From NCBI GenBank assembly GCA_029239755.1, contig JARBUI010000022.1:1-55190 (forward strand): 55,190 nt of DNA, written 5' to 3'. A program made the position numbers and the translations under genes. Shown here piece after piece: positions 24,998 to 34,412 of the stretch (the first letter of the stretch is position 1; each line of letters begins with the position of its first letter). Below the pieces are notes generated by a model. That model was given only the letters and a program-made list of their open reading frames with translations, had not been told where the DNA came from and did not search any database. Source of the DNA: Clostridia bacterium. GTDB lineage: Bacteria > Bacillota > Clostridia > Lachnospirales > Cellulosilyticaceae.

Positions 24998-26716
24998 CTA
25001 CATATTAAGCAACAGATTAATATTTTTAATAAAAGCTTCCATTTTTTCCTCGGCATCTGCCATGGCAGCACCTACAACTGATGCATAAATTTTAATCTTA
25101 GGTTCTGTTCCTGATGGTCTTACAACAAACCAACTATCATCTTCTAATATAAATTTAATAACGTTTGACTTCGGAAGATTAATAAGCTCTATACTGTTTT
25201 CATCTTTATTGTATCTTTGAGACAGCTGATAATCTTCTGTAATCCTTATCTTAGTCTCACCTACACATAGCGGTGTATTATCTCTTAGCGCCGTGATCAT
25301 GCTTTTAATTTTTTCCTGCCCATCTTTGCCTTCCATCTCAATAGAGATAAGATGCTCTTTATAATAGCCGTGTTCGTTAAACAAGTCATTTAAAGCTTGT
25401 GATAAGTTTTTACCTTGTGTTTTATAGTAAAGCGCCATTTCTGCGATAAGTACAGAGGCAATGACAGCATCTTTATCTCTTACAAAGTCTCCTGCTAGAT
25501 AGCCATAGCTTTCTTCAAATCCTAGTACAAAATGATGGGAACCTGTTCTTTCAAACTCTTCTATTTTTTCTCCTATATATTTAAAGCCTGTTAAAACATC
25601 TATAAGCTGAACCCCATAGCTTTTTGCTATCGTTCTAGCCATCTCTGTTGTAACAATGGTTTTAATGATAATATCCTTTTCATCAAGAATACCTTCTCCT
25701 TTTCTCGCATTCAGCATATAATCCGAAAGAAGAATGCCCACTTGATTGCCTGACAGTACCTTATACTCCCCACTATCTTCTTTTACTACAACCCCTATTC
25801 TATCACAGTCTGGGTCTGTACCAAAGATAAGATCTGGACCTAGTTCTTTTGCCATATCAATAGCAATATTAAATACTTGTGGATTTTCTGGGTTTGGATA
25901 AGGCGCTGTTGGAAAATTACCATCTGGCTTTTCCTGTTCTTTAACTATTTGTACATCACTAAAACCTAGCTTTTCAAGCATTGTTCTTACGGGGATATTG
26001 CCGCTCCCATGTATTGGCGTATAGATGATTTTAAGCTCCCCAGCTTTTTCTTTTACTAGGTCTTTTCTAATAACTAATCCGGCTGCTTTTTCGTAGTAGG
26101 CCTTATCCACTTCTTCTCCTATGTAAACAAGGAGCCCTTTTCCCTCCGCCTCGCGAAGTTCCATAAGTCTGATATCTGTAAAAATATCTGTTTCATCTAT
26201 AAGTTCTAGAATTTCTTTAGCTGCCTGATCTGTAATCTGTCCGCCGTCACTGCCATATACCTTATACCCATTATATTCTTTTGGATTATGAGAAGCAGTA
26301 ATAACTATCCCGGCTGATGTGCCTATATGTCTTACAGCAAAAGAAAGCATCGGTGTTGGCCTTAGACTTTCATATAAATAGACTTTTACTCCAGTTGCTG
26401 CTAATACTTTAGCTGCAGTTTGTGCAAATACGTCAGACATGTTTCTTGAATCATACGCAATACATATACTTGGGCTTACAGAATGAGCTGCTAAATACCT
26501 TGCAAGTCCTTGGGTTGCTTTTGCAACTGTATAAACATTCATCCTATTTGTTCCAGCAGCAATCTTACCTCTAAGCCCGCCTGTCCCAAATTCAAGATTC
26601 TTATAAAACCTATCTTCTATTTCTTTTTCGGAACTTAGTTCCATTAGTTCATTCTTGGTCAAAGTATCAATTGCAGTACTCTCTAACCACATTTGATAAG
26701 CTTCTTTATAGTTCAT
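24998..26716 (-). CDS. pgcA: Phosphoglucomutase/phosphomannomutase, copy 1
   Basis: A 572-residue alpha-D-phosphohexomutase that interconverts hexose 6-phosphate and hexose 1-phosphate. The phospho-Ser142 is in ITASHNP (139-145), the Mg2+ loop GTDPDCDR lies at about 304-311, the sugar loop FEESYGYLAGDFVRDKD at about 405-421, and the phosphate loop RPSGTEPK near 540. It is of the PgcA type used for UDP-glucose synthesis. A second gene of the same type lies at 32618-34354. Translation probably starts at ATG 26716 behind GGAAGGGG. Confidence 0.9.
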   Translation of the reverse strand: MNYKEAYQMWLESTAIDTLTKNELMELSSEKEIEDRFYKNLEFGTGGLRGKIAAGTNRMNVYTVAKATQGLARYLAAHSVSPSICIAYDSRNMSDVFAQTAAKVLAATGVKVYLYESLRPTPMLSFAVRHIGTSAGIVITASHNPKEYNGYKVYGSDGGQITDQAAKEILELIDETDIFTDIRLMELREAEGKGLLVYIGEEVDKAYYEKAAGLVIRKDLVKEKAGELKIIYTPIHGSGNIPVRTMLEKLGFSDVQIVKEQEKPDGNFPTAPYPNPENPQVFNIAIDMAKELGPDLIFGTDPDCDRIGVVVKEDSGEYKVLSGNQVGILLSDYMLNARKGEGILDEKDIIIKTIVTTEMARTIAKSYGVQLIDVLTGFKYIGEKIEEFERTGSHHFVLGFEESYGYLAGDFVRDKDAVIASVLIAEMALYYKTQGKNLSQALNDLFNEHGYYKEHLISIEMEGKDGQEKIKSMITALRDNTPLCVGETKIRITEDYQLSQRYNKDENSIELINLPKSNVIKFILEDDSWFVVRPSGTEPKIKIYASVVGAAMADAEEKMEAFIKNINLLLNM

Positions 26717-26840
26717 GTTTTTCCCCTTCCTAAATAAGCATGCCGATATCTCTTAACGTACTTATTTTAACATCAATTGACTAACAATTCTATAATATGG
26801 ATGTATAATTACTGTCTCAAAATGGCTGATCATTGAAACT

Positions 26841-26878
26841 AAAAAAGATAACTCCCTCTTCGCTTAGGAAATTATCTT
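26841..26878 (-). terminator. Terminator of the ispE-gntR unit
   Basis: AAGATAATTTCC pairs with GGGAGTTATCTT (26845-26878, two G-U pairs on the minus strand), followed by TTTTTT (26841-26846 overlap). It is right after the GntR stop. Confidence 0.75.
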
Positions 26879-26884
26879 CTTAAA

Positions 26885-27580
26885 TTATTCTTCCTCTGTA
26901 ATGACTGCTTTATTTTTAATAAAACGCATAATAGAAACACACTGGGTTTGAATATGCTTTGCAGCAATATCTTCTGCAAGCTCCTCATTTCTTTGTTTAA
27001 GTGCATCTAAAAGTTCTAAGTGCTCTGTATGAACAAGTTCACTTTCTCCTACATTTTTAAGATAAGCTATACGATACCTGTGCACTTGTTCCCTAAGATT
27101 ATTGAATAGCTGAATAAGCTTATCATTTTGTGTAGCATTAAAGATTGTCTCATGAAACTCTACATCTTTTTCAATCATTGTCTCTACATCTTTTTCTCTT
27201 GCTGCATATTCATATTCTGTTATAGCTAATTGCAATTTCAGAAAAGCCCTATCGTCCATTCTTTTACAAGCAATCTTTGCTGCTAAGGCTTCGAGTGCAG
27301 CTCTTACTTCAAGTACATCTTGTATATCCTTTTCAGTAAACTGCGCAACTTGTGCACCTTTCCTTGGAACCATAATAACTAGTCCTTCTAATTCTAACTT
27401 CCTTATGGCCTCTCTTATAGGCGTTCGGCTTACCCCTAACTTTTCTCCTAGTTGTATTTCCATAAGTCTTTCCCCAGGTTCTAGTTCTCCGGTTAGGATT
27501 GCCTTTCGCAGTGTTTGAAAAACAATATCTCTAAGTGGTAAATACTCATTTATTTTCATGCTATAAGTATCTTCTATCAT
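26885..27580 (-). CDS. GntR family regulator, FadR/FCD subfamily
   Basis: A 231-residue regulator with winged helix (about 15-80: GERLMEIQLGEKLGVSRTPIREAIRKLELEGLV) and FCD ligand domain (about 90-220), with the metal-binding Asp/His pattern (VEFHETIF, HTEHLELLDAL). The start overlaps the 3' end of ispE by 20 bases. GntR/FCD proteins usually answer organic acids. In many Bacillota purR takes this place after ispE; here the slot is filled by GntR. Confidence 0.88.
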   Translation of the reverse strand: MIEDTYSMKINEYLPLRDIVFQTLRKAILTGELEPGERLMEIQLGEKLGVSRTPIREAIRKLELEGLVIMVPRKGAQVAQFTEKDIQDVLEVRAALEALAAKIACKRMDDRAFLKLQLAITEYEYAAREKDVETMIEKDVEFHETIFNATQNDKLIQLFNNLREQVHRYRIAYLKNVGESELVHTEHLELLDALKQRNEELAEDIAAKHIQTQCVSIMRFIKNKAVITEEE

Positions 27581-28466
27581 TTTTATGCGCCCCTTTTTGT
27601 ATTTTACAATAAGTAGTCGTTAGATACACATCTCGTATGCTTCTTTCCATCTTAAAGTATCCGGCAGCAGCATGTGCTTTTTCTCTGCTTTCAAATAGTC
27701 CGAACACTGTTGATCCACTTCCACTCATCATTGATCCTATTGCTCCATGATTTATAAGTTCTTCTTTAAGTTCTTTAATAATCGGATGCATAGGAATCGT
27801 AACCCCTTCTAAAACATTAACCATATGACCTGCAATACTATTTAAGTTTTTATCTTCTATTGCTTTTATCATAGCTTCTGTATTTGGATGCAGCTTTATA
27901 TCACCTATATTAAGGCTCTTATAAACAGTAGCTGTAGATACACTAACAGGTGGTTTAACTAAAACAACATATGTTTGAGGCATAGCCGAAAGCATTGTAA
28001 GTTCTTCTCCTATCCCCTCTGCTAACGCTGTTCCCCTTAATATACAGAAGGGCACATCTGCCCCCAGCTTAAGGCCCATCTCCATAAGTTTCTGTCTTGA
28101 ATACTTAGTATCAAATAACTTGTTTAAACCTATAAGCGTAGCCGCTGCATCTGCACTTCCTCCTGCTAGTCCAGCTGCTACAGGTATTCTTTTTGTAATT
28201 TCTATAGCTACGGCCGCATCAAGCTGTGCTTCATCAAAGAAGACCTGTGCTGCTCTATAAGCTATATTCTTTTCATTTGTTGGAAGCCATGAATAATTTG
28301 CTCTTAATCTAATGCCCGGCATCTTTGTTTTCCTTATATATAAGGTATCATATAAGTTAATAGTCTGCATAATCATACGAAGGTCGTGATAGCCATTTTC
28401 CCTTTTCCCAACTACATCTAGTGTTAAGTTAATTTTACCTCTTGCTTTTAATATAATTGAGTTCAT
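27561..28466 (-). CDS. ispE: 4-diphosphocytidyl-2-C-methyl-D-erythritol kinase
   Basis: A 301-residue GHMP kinase that phosphorylates CDP-methylerythritol in the non-mevalonate isoprenoid pathway. The N-terminal KARGKINLTLDVVGKRENGYHDL is diagnostic of IspE, and the ATP loop PVAAGLAGGSADAAA is at 95-109. C-terminal SGSGSTVFGLF is the third GHMP motif. The start follows AGGGGGG. The position next to yabG and the DUF3794/LysM gene matches the conserved Bacillota order. Confidence 0.95.
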   Translation of the reverse strand: MNSIILKARGKINLTLDVVGKRENGYHDLRMIMQTINLYDTLYIRKTKMPGIRLRANYSWLPTNEKNIAYRAAQVFFDEAQLDAAVAIEITKRIPVAAGLAGGSADAAATLIGLNKLFDTKYSRQKLMEMGLKLGADVPFCILRGTALAEGIGEELTMLSAMPQTYVVLVKPPVSVSTATVYKSLNIGDIKLHPNTEAMIKAIEDKNLNSIAGHMVNVLEGVTIPMHPIIKELKEELINHGAIGSMMSGSGSTVFGLFESREKAHAAAGYFKMERSIRDVYLTTTYCKIQKGAHKNDRRYL

Positions 28467-28601
28467 AGTACCCCCCTTGAGTATGTTATTTGCTTATATT
28501 ATTATAAACTTAGCTAAATCCTAAAGTCAATTAAAATGCATTTGATGTATACAAAATCCATTTAAAGATAATTTGTATTAGTCCAAGCCTTTTTATTCTA
28601 C

Positions 28602-28626
28602 AAAAAAAAGAGTTCTAATGAACTCT
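28602..28626 (-). terminator. Terminator of the DUF3794/LysM gene
   Basis: AGAGTTC-TAAT-GAACTCT stem (28609-28626... arms 28609-28615 and 28620-28626), followed on the minus strand by TTTTTTTTG. Confidence 0.8.
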
Positions 28627-28650
28627 CAATGTTTAAATTCTTTTCATTTA

Positions 28651-30222
28651 TTAAAACTTAATTTTTTTAAGTATGATTAACTTCTGTCCTGCATGAAGTG
28701 AATCTGGCATGTCTATATCATTTACCTCTTCTATATCTTGAACTGATGTATTAAACTTCTTTGCAAGTTCCCAAAGGCTATCTCCATTTTTCACTTGATA
28801 AACTGTCATACTTGGATATTTATCCAGCTCCTCTTTAGTCATATCATCTAGATCTATCTCTTCCAGCACACTAAGGTTATTTTTCGTGTACACTTCTGCC
28901 ATAGTATCCAGCACATATTCTACAACTATTTCTTTTTTGTTTTGGGAGTATATCTTAACATCCTTTACCAAAACTCTAGGAACAACGGTTGCCTTATTTT
29001 GAATACCTTTAACTTCAATGTCTTGAATAAATGGTATAATGTTAACTGCTGTATCTACTGCATTACCAACTTCTTTGCAAATATAAATCGTTTTTATTTC
29101 TAATACGCCTTTAATTGTCAGCTTGTCATCTGAAATGACCTTTTCTTCTATAGTTGGCTTCATAGATACATTAAATATCTCATTATTTTCTGGTACAAAG
29201 TCCTCTATAACAATAGCTTCTTTCTTAGGAACAGAAAGATAAGCTCTATTATATAGATTCATGTATTCCAGAACCTTATCCTTAGTCTTTACTTTTTTAC
29301 CAGGGCAGTATAAGTCTGCTATAGTAGACTGTACTGTTTTATTAAATTTATAATACTTTGCAACTACAATAAATTCTGCCTCTATAACTCTGTCTTCTCC
29401 ATCATAATCCGGAGAAACTTGCATATAAGATGGCATAGCATTTAGTACACAATCCCAATAAATCTCTTTTTCATCTTTTGGCATTTCTATTTTTCCTTCA
29501 AAAGGAATCCTATGAGTTATAATTTCTACTGTAGGTTCTGCTCCAGCAGCTTTATACATAGTACACACTTCAAGCATACCATTATACATAAGATCTGTAT
29601 CTGTCCTTTTAACTTGCTCTTCTTGAATTTGTACACAGGTTTTTAATATTTCCCCTATGCTAGGCTTAGACTGCATAACAGTTAAATCCTCTTTAACCAT
29701 CATTTTGTCTTCCTTTTCTGCCCCTAAAGTAATTACCTCTATCTGTTCTTCCTTTGTTTGGATAGGACTATCAGTCTCTATACCACAGATAATAGTAGTT
29801 TGTTTACTTTTTGTTGCTGATGCATCCATCTGCATAATAACTTTTACATTAAGCTTTCTTTCATTTAATATATTATAGCTCATATGCTCTATATTATATT
29901 CGAAGTCAACTCTTTGATCTTTATCTACTCCATCTAGAATAATAAAGTCCTCTAGCGGAATACTTCCTTTCATAGTATAGACTATTCCTTGATTGTTTTC
30001 TGTTGTATATAGTACTAATATATCTATTTTCCCTCTATACATAATTCTATCTTGAGTTACATCTAGTTGATCTATATTGATTTTCCCGTCTAATTGAAGT
30101 ATTCTTTGCATGTCAGGTTTTCCATCTGGTACAATAATATCACGTTCTTTAATCGCTTGAACACTTTCTCTCTTTGTCATCTCATCTAATGTGATTGGCT
30201 TTCTTATCAGTTCTACTGACAT
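28651..30222 (-). CDS. DUF3794 (SPOCS) and LysM domain protein, spore-associated
   Basis: A 523-residue soluble protein. It has three DUF3794/SPOCS-like beta domains (about 35-125, 180-290 and 320-450) that share VPDGKPDMQRIL-type and LYNGML-type segments. A C-terminal LysM domain (about 474-519, YQVKNGDSLWELAKKFNTSVQDIEEVN) binds peptidoglycan-like glycan. This architecture is found in spore coat or spore morphogenesis proteins of Clostridia. GGAGGGGG precedes the ATG. The gene is between yabG and ispE, where Bacillus has veg and sspF. Confidence 0.88.
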   Translation of the reverse strand: MSVELIRKPITLDEMTKRESVQAIKERDIIVPDGKPDMQRILQLDGKINIDQLDVTQDRIMYRGKIDILVLYTTENNQGIVYTMKGSIPLEDFIILDGVDKDQRVDFEYNIEHMSYNILNERKLNVKVIMQMDASATKSKQTTIICGIETDSPIQTKEEQIEVITLGAEKEDKMMVKEDLTVMQSKPSIGEILKTCVQIQEEQVKRTDTDLMYNGMLEVCTMYKAAGAEPTVEIITHRIPFEGKIEMPKDEKEIYWDCVLNAMPSYMQVSPDYDGEDRVIEAEFIVVAKYYKFNKTVQSTIADLYCPGKKVKTKDKVLEYMNLYNRAYLSVPKKEAIVIEDFVPENNEIFNVSMKPTIEEKVISDDKLTIKGVLEIKTIYICKEVGNAVDTAVNIIPFIQDIEVKGIQNKATVVPRVLVKDVKIYSQNKKEIVVEYVLDTMAEVYTKNNLSVLEEIDLDDMTKEELDKYPSMTVYQVKNGDSLWELAKKFNTSVQDIEEVNDIDMPDSLHAGQKLIILKKIKF

Positions 30223-30379
30223 TTTGGTTCCCCCTCCTATAGCATTATATACAAGTTTATGTATACATCCTTAAATATTATAACTCCCTTTAAAAATTGG
30301 ACTAACCACTACTAATTTAATATATATTCAAGACTCTTTAATAATATTCCTTCTGTTCTTTATTTTTGCTGTTTCATCA

Positions 30380-30409
30380 TTAATAAGGCCCGTAAGGGGC
30401 CCTTATTAA
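30380..30409 (-). terminator. Possible terminator after yabG
   Basis: An A/T-G/C stem, TTAATAAGG with CCTTATTAA (30380-30409) around GC-rich inner pairs, lies one base after the yabG stop. No T-run follows on the minus strand, so termination is uncertain. Confidence 0.4.
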
Positions 30410-30410
30410 T

Positions 30411-31415
30411 TTAAAGTGGAATTGTATTACCCATGTACTGCATCATTTTTTCTTCAAATTCCCTGTCTGTATCTGTAAAAATAGGCTTTCTTAATTCTCT
30501 TTCTAGTTCTTCCTCTGTCATGTTTTCGACATCTAACGCCTCTGCAGGTTCTACTTTGTAGCTATACTTAACTGGTTTGCTAGTTCCTTTTTGCTCTTCT
30601 ACAACAGGACCTCCTCTTCTACATTTACCTATTATTTCATATCCTCCTAGTCCATTAAACTTGGTAATCGTATTTTCAAGTGCTTCTTCAATAGAAAGCA
30701 CTTGATGGAATGGAGACTGTGCAACCTTTTCTACTATAAATACTGGGTCTAATGCATGGATAAGCACCCTTCCTGGCGATGCTGCAAAGTCAGCCCCTGC
30801 AGCAAGGATTCCTTCGAAGTATGACTGACATGCTCCTGCAAATATGACTAAATCATTCATGCTGGGTTTAATAGCTCTCGCTTTTTTTACTGACTCTATA
30901 AAATGAATAGAATTTCTATACTCATTTACATCATATAAGTCCTTATAGTGCTTATTAAGTGAATCATGCCCTGTAAGTACTAATATATCCGGCGAATATT
31001 TTTCAATAAGAGAACGTATTTTTTTTGGCTGTTCCGACTCCATAATATGCTCGCCAATGGCAGGTATATCCAATGTTTTATAGTACTTAAGACAAAGGTT
31101 AAGATAAAAAGCATCCCCATCTATATGGAGTACTGTTCCTGTCTTTTGAAACCTCGGTAATTGCCCTTTTTTGCCCTCTTCTCTTTGCTTAATGATTCTC
31201 TCTACATTTTTCTGGACAGTATTCATAATATTTGTCTCTTGATTTGTAAATCTCATTCCATCTGCTAGTTCAAGGTCTCTTATAGGGGCATCTGCTACTA
31301 CCCTATAAGATATGCCCTTTAATCTAGCTACTTGATTGGGTGAAATATATGTTATGCGAAATAATATATCTTTGCCATAGGATATCCTAACTACATAGTC
31401 CCCTACACTGAACAT
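30411..31415 (-). CDS. yabG: Sporulation-specific Cys peptidase YabG
   Basis: A 334-residue protease that processes coat and (in Clostridia) germination proteins in the developing spore. The N-terminal part (about 1-60, VGDYVVRISYGKDILFRI) is the YabG-specific beta domain; the core has His150 in VLTGHDS and Cys196 in FAGACQS, matching the catalytic pair expected for the family. The tail (about 275-334) is longer than in Bacillus and acidic/basic mixed. AGGAGAGG precedes the ATG. Mother-cell sigma control is expected from the family. Confidence 0.93.
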   Translation of the reverse strand: MFSVGDYVVRISYGKDILFRITYISPNQVARLKGISYRVVADAPIRDLELADGMRFTNQETNIMNTVQKNVERIIKQREEGKKGQLPRFQKTGTVLHIDGDAFYLNLCLKYYKTLDIPAIGEHIMESEQPKKIRSLIEKYSPDILVLTGHDSLNKHYKDLYDVNEYRNSIHFIESVKKARAIKPSMNDLVIFAGACQSYFEGILAAGADFAASPGRVLIHALDPVFIVEKVAQSPFHQVLSIEEALENTITKFNGLGGYEIIGKCRRGGPVVEEQKGTSKPVKYSYKVEPAEALDVENMTEEELERELRKPIFTDTDREFEEKMMQYMGNTIPL

Positions 31416-31525
31416 AGTTTTACACCTCTCCTGTGCGTATTTATTACTATGTTTATTATGGGGAAGCTAGTCCTATTCTTAATTTTTTTGAGTTTTATGT
31501 TATCATAAGCTGCAAAGTGAAAACT

Positions 31526-31575
31526 TCATGGTTCGTCGTAGGGGGTAGTATATCTTTTGGCGCTCCCAGCTAATC
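31526..31575 (-). repeat. Probable half copy of the GC-rich structured repeat
   Basis: Read on the minus strand, GGAGCGCCAAAAGATAT...CGAACCATG resembles the 3' half of the two repeats at 32421-32523 and 40467-40566. The 5' half appears lost after GATTAGC. Similarity is by eye and only moderate. Confidence 0.4.
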
Positions 31576-31598
31576 AACTAATCCTTAAAATAAGATCC

Positions 31599-31636
31599 AA
31601 AAATAAAAAAATAAGAACAGCTAAAGCCGTTCTTAT
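31599..31636 (-). terminator. Terminator of the HD-domain gene
   Basis: ATAAGAAC (31611-31618) pairs with GTTCTTAT (31629-31636), and the minus strand continues TTTTTTATTTTT. It lies about 65 bases after the stop at 31703. Confidence 0.75.
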
Positions 31637-31702
31637 CCTTGTATCTATATATAACATATAGATGCATATTCTCATTTATTTATCTAATTGCTTTTGACAT
31701 GC

Positions 31703-32260
31703 CTAAACTTTGTTCACAAAGGCCTCTCCTGTTAATTGATTAAAAATAGAAATAAATTCTTGCTTAACACTATCAAACTCTTTTTGGGAAACGTCATGCC
31801 CCGCTGAACACACCGGCGCCGCATCAAATAAGCTTATATCCATTAACTCCTTAAATTCATAGTGAAGCAGAGCATCATCAATATCTCTAATCTGCTTTTG
31901 CTCTTCATCAAATAAATCCCCTATTCCTGCCCACTCATATATTGCTTGTTGAAGTTTCTCTTCAATTACAAAATACTCCTTTAAATTCTTTTTTACTGGC
32001 CTTGTTAAATCTGATATGTAACTTTCACTTGCATCATGTAAAAGAGCACCTAGCTGAACTCGCTCAGAATAACCTCTATTTTTAGCTTCTTTAAAGCAAT
32101 TAACAGAGTGCTGAGCAACTGAATAAAAGTGCTTAAAGTGTCCATTGGCTCTAGTCATCATAGACAACGCGTGAGCTATATCAATAATGCTAATATCTGA
32201 CTTTATTGGATCTAATGGATAAAACTTAATTTTAGAATACGTAAGTATATAATCTGCCAT
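31703..32260 (-). CDS. HD-domain phosphohydrolase (YfbR-like)
   Basis: A 185-residue HD protein. The metal ligands are His46-like in HFYSVAQHSVN, HD in GALLHDASESY (about residues 75-80) and a later Asp in IRDIDDALL. The arrangement resembles YfbR-type 5'-deoxynucleotidases and related nucleotide phosphohydrolases. AAGGAGG precedes the ATG. It is a single gene ended by a terminator, and the substrate is not determined. Confidence 0.8.
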   Translation of the reverse strand: MADYILTYSKIKFYPLDPIKSDISIIDIAHALSMMTRANGHFKHFYSVAQHSVNCFKEAKNRGYSERVQLGALLHDASESYISDLTRPVKKNLKEYFVIEEKLQQAIYEWAGIGDLFDEEQKQIRDIDDALLHYEFKELMDISLFDAAPVCSAGHDVSQKEFDSVKQEFISIFNQLTGEAFVNKV

Positions 32261-32420
32261 TTCAAGGCCTCCTTATATTGCTAAAAGTTATCTCTTACTA
32301 AACTGGAATCTTACAATTACTAGTGACAGTATAGAAGATTATATTATTTAAACCGGCAGGCACGGAGACCTGCTACTACGGAAATATAAGATATAGATCT
32401 ATTTCCATCTAATTTAAGAG

Positions 32421-32523
32421 TACTAGCGAGGCGGACAGGAGATGTTTTTTGACTCGACTCCGGTTGGCTGTGGGTTGGGGCGGAGAGGCAAAAAATATCT
32501 CCTGCCCGTCTTGCGAACCTAAG
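32421..32523 (+). repeat. GC-rich structured repeat, copy A
   Basis: This 100-base element stands out by GC content. The arms 32426-32451 and about 32489-32515 pair over about 25 bp (GCGAGGCGGACAGGAGATG side against CTCCTGCCCGTCTTGCG side) with several G-T pairs when read on the plus strand. The central part CGACTCCGGTTGGCTGTGGG and GGAG is almost the same in copy B (40467-40566, minus strand). The gene-free gap 32261-32617 otherwise holds only AT-rich sequence and the hairpin 32564-32603. Nature unknown: small RNA or mobile hairpin. Confidence 0.7.
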
Positions 32524-32563
32524 GCAGATACTTAGCTTATGAAAATTGTTACTAATTTTAGAA

Positions 32564-32603
32564 ATAGCGTACAAGACTCAGAACTCTGAGCCTTATACGC
32601 TAT
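32564..32603 (-). terminator. Hairpin after the second phosphoglucomutase gene
   Basis: ATAGCGTA/TACGCTAT outer arms (32564-32571, 32596-32603), then AAG/CTT and CTCAGA/TCTGAG inner pairs. It lies 14 bases after the stop. The following T-run is weak. Confidence 0.55.
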
Positions 32604-32617
32604 TCATTAAACCCTAT

Positions 32618-34354
32618 TTACATCCAAGATTCTATGACCTTTTTCATAGCTTCCTCTAATTCCGCCACTTTAGCATCCGCATCAGCTATGCTCTTACCTT
32701 TTACTCCAAAGTAAAATTTGATTTTAGGTTCTGTCCCTGATGGTCTTATACATACCCATGAGTTATTGTTAAGTTCATAATATAAAACATTGGACTTTGG
32801 AAGGAGAATATCTTCCTCTTGATTTACATCCATTTTTGTCCTCTTGCTTGTCTGATAATCTCTTTTAGCAAGCACATTATATGAACCTATAGCATCCAAA
32901 TCTAGATTTCTTAGATTCTCCATAATAGTTGTTATTTTACCCATTCCCTCTATACCTTTTAGCGTAATAGAAAGAACTCCTTCTTTATAATAGCCATATT
33001 TCTCATAAAGTGAAATAAGTGCTTCATACAGTGTCATACCTTTGTTTTTGTAATAAGCTGCCATTTCTGCTGCGAGCATACAAGCTACTACTGCATCCTT
33101 ATCTCTTGCATAAGTTCCTGCAAGGCATCCATAACTTTCTTCAAAACCGAAAACGTAAGTCTTATCATTATTTTCTTCAAAGAGTCGTATCTGCTCTCCA
33201 ATAAACTTAAATCCAGTAAGAACTTCTATAAGCTCTGCGCCATAACTATTGGCAATAGCTCTTGCCATTTCTGTTGTAACTATTGTTTTAATAATGACAC
33301 TATCTGGTGCTAACTCTCCACGTTTTTTCTTTTGAGACAGAATATAATCTGTAAGCATTGCACCTATCATATTCCCTGTCATAACAAGGTATTCGCCTTC
33401 TTCATTTCTGATGAGCACCCCTACTCTGTCTGCATCTGGGTCTGTCCCCATTACAATATCAGCCTCAACGCTTTTAGCCAGGTCTATAGCAAGTTTAAAT
33501 GCATTCGTATCCTCTGGATTTGGACTTTTTACTGTAGGGAAATGTCCATTAGGTTCTACTTGCTCATCAACTACGTATACGTTTTTAAAGCCCACTTCAC
33601 TTAATATCCGCCTGACTGGTATGTTTCCTGTTCCATGAATAGGCGTGTAAACAATCTTAAAGTCATCTGCTTCCTTTTTGATAATATCTAAATTAATAGC
33701 TTGTTTTTTAACTTCTGCAATGTACTTATCGTCAATTTCTTTTCCAATCCATGTAAAAAGCCCAGCTTTTTCAGCTTCTTCTTGTGATATATGCTTAACT
33801 TCATTAAAGTCAGTTATCTTATTAACTTCTTCTATAATCATCTTATCATATGGTGAGATAATTTGTGCACCGTCTTCACCGTAAACTTTATAGCCGTTAT
33901 ATTCAGGTGGATTATGACTAGCTGTAATAACAATGCCCCCCTGGCATTTAAGCTCTCTTACAGTATAAGATAACTCTGGTACAGGTCTTAAAGATTCAAA
34001 AATGTAAACATGGATCCCATTAGCTGCAAGTACTTGGCCTGCTTCCTTAGCAAATTCATAGGACATATTTCTTGAATCGTAGGCTATCGCCATTTTAGGA
34101 TCTTTAATATTTCTCACTTTTACTAAATAATTAGCGAGCCCCTGAGTTGCCTTTCTGACAATGTAAATATTCATACGGTTTGTCCCTGCCCCAATAACAC
34201 CTCTTAACCCTGCTGTGCCAAATTCTAAGTCTTGATAAAATCGATCTTCTATTTCTTTCTCATTTTCTCTAATTCCCTTTAGTTCGTCTCTTGTACTGAT
34301 GTCAAAATAATCGTTTTCAATCCAACTTTCATATTTATTTGTATAGCCTGCCAT
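32618..34354 (-). CDS. Phosphoglucomutase/phosphomannomutase, copy 2
   Basis: A 578-residue paralogue of the gene at 24998-26716. The phospho-Ser146 is in ITASHNPP, the Mg2+ loop is GTDPDADRVG, and FEESYGCLAGTYARDKD and RPSGTEPKIKF follow. Asp-Ala-Asp in the metal loop replaces Asp-Cys-Asp of copy 1. The start ATG 34354 follows AGAGGGTGA; the GTG nine bases upstream is inside that site. Two such enzymes may serve glucose and mannose or growth and storage. The gene is alone in its unit. Confidence 0.9.
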   Translation of the reverse strand: MAGYTNKYESWIENDYFDISTRDELKGIRENEKEIEDRFYQDLEFGTAGLRGVIGAGTNRMNIYIVRKATQGLANYLVKVRNIKDPKMAIAYDSRNMSYEFAKEAGQVLAANGIHVYIFESLRPVPELSYTVRELKCQGGIVITASHNPPEYNGYKVYGEDGAQIISPYDKMIIEEVNKITDFNEVKHISQEEAEKAGLFTWIGKEIDDKYIAEVKKQAINLDIIKKEADDFKIVYTPIHGTGNIPVRRILSEVGFKNVYVVDEQVEPNGHFPTVKSPNPEDTNAFKLAIDLAKSVEADIVMGTDPDADRVGVLIRNEEGEYLVMTGNMIGAMLTDYILSQKKKRGELAPDSVIIKTIVTTEMARAIANSYGAELIEVLTGFKFIGEQIRLFEENNDKTYVFGFEESYGCLAGTYARDKDAVVACMLAAEMAAYYKNKGMTLYEALISLYEKYGYYKEGVLSITLKGIEGMGKITTIMENLRNLDLDAIGSYNVLAKRDYQTSKRTKMDVNQEEDILLPKSNVLYYELNNNSWVCIRPSGTEPKIKFYFGVKGKSIADADAKVAELEEAMKKVIESWM

Positions 34355-34412
34355 TACAATCACCCTCTTTTTAAAATCTCTATTTTAATATTACTTTACT
34401 TAGATTATGTTA

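Noticed and set aside
32344..32574. 76-codon frame on the minus strand through the structured repeat
   Set aside because: No ribosome site; it runs through the hairpin arms, and copy B has no corresponding protein.
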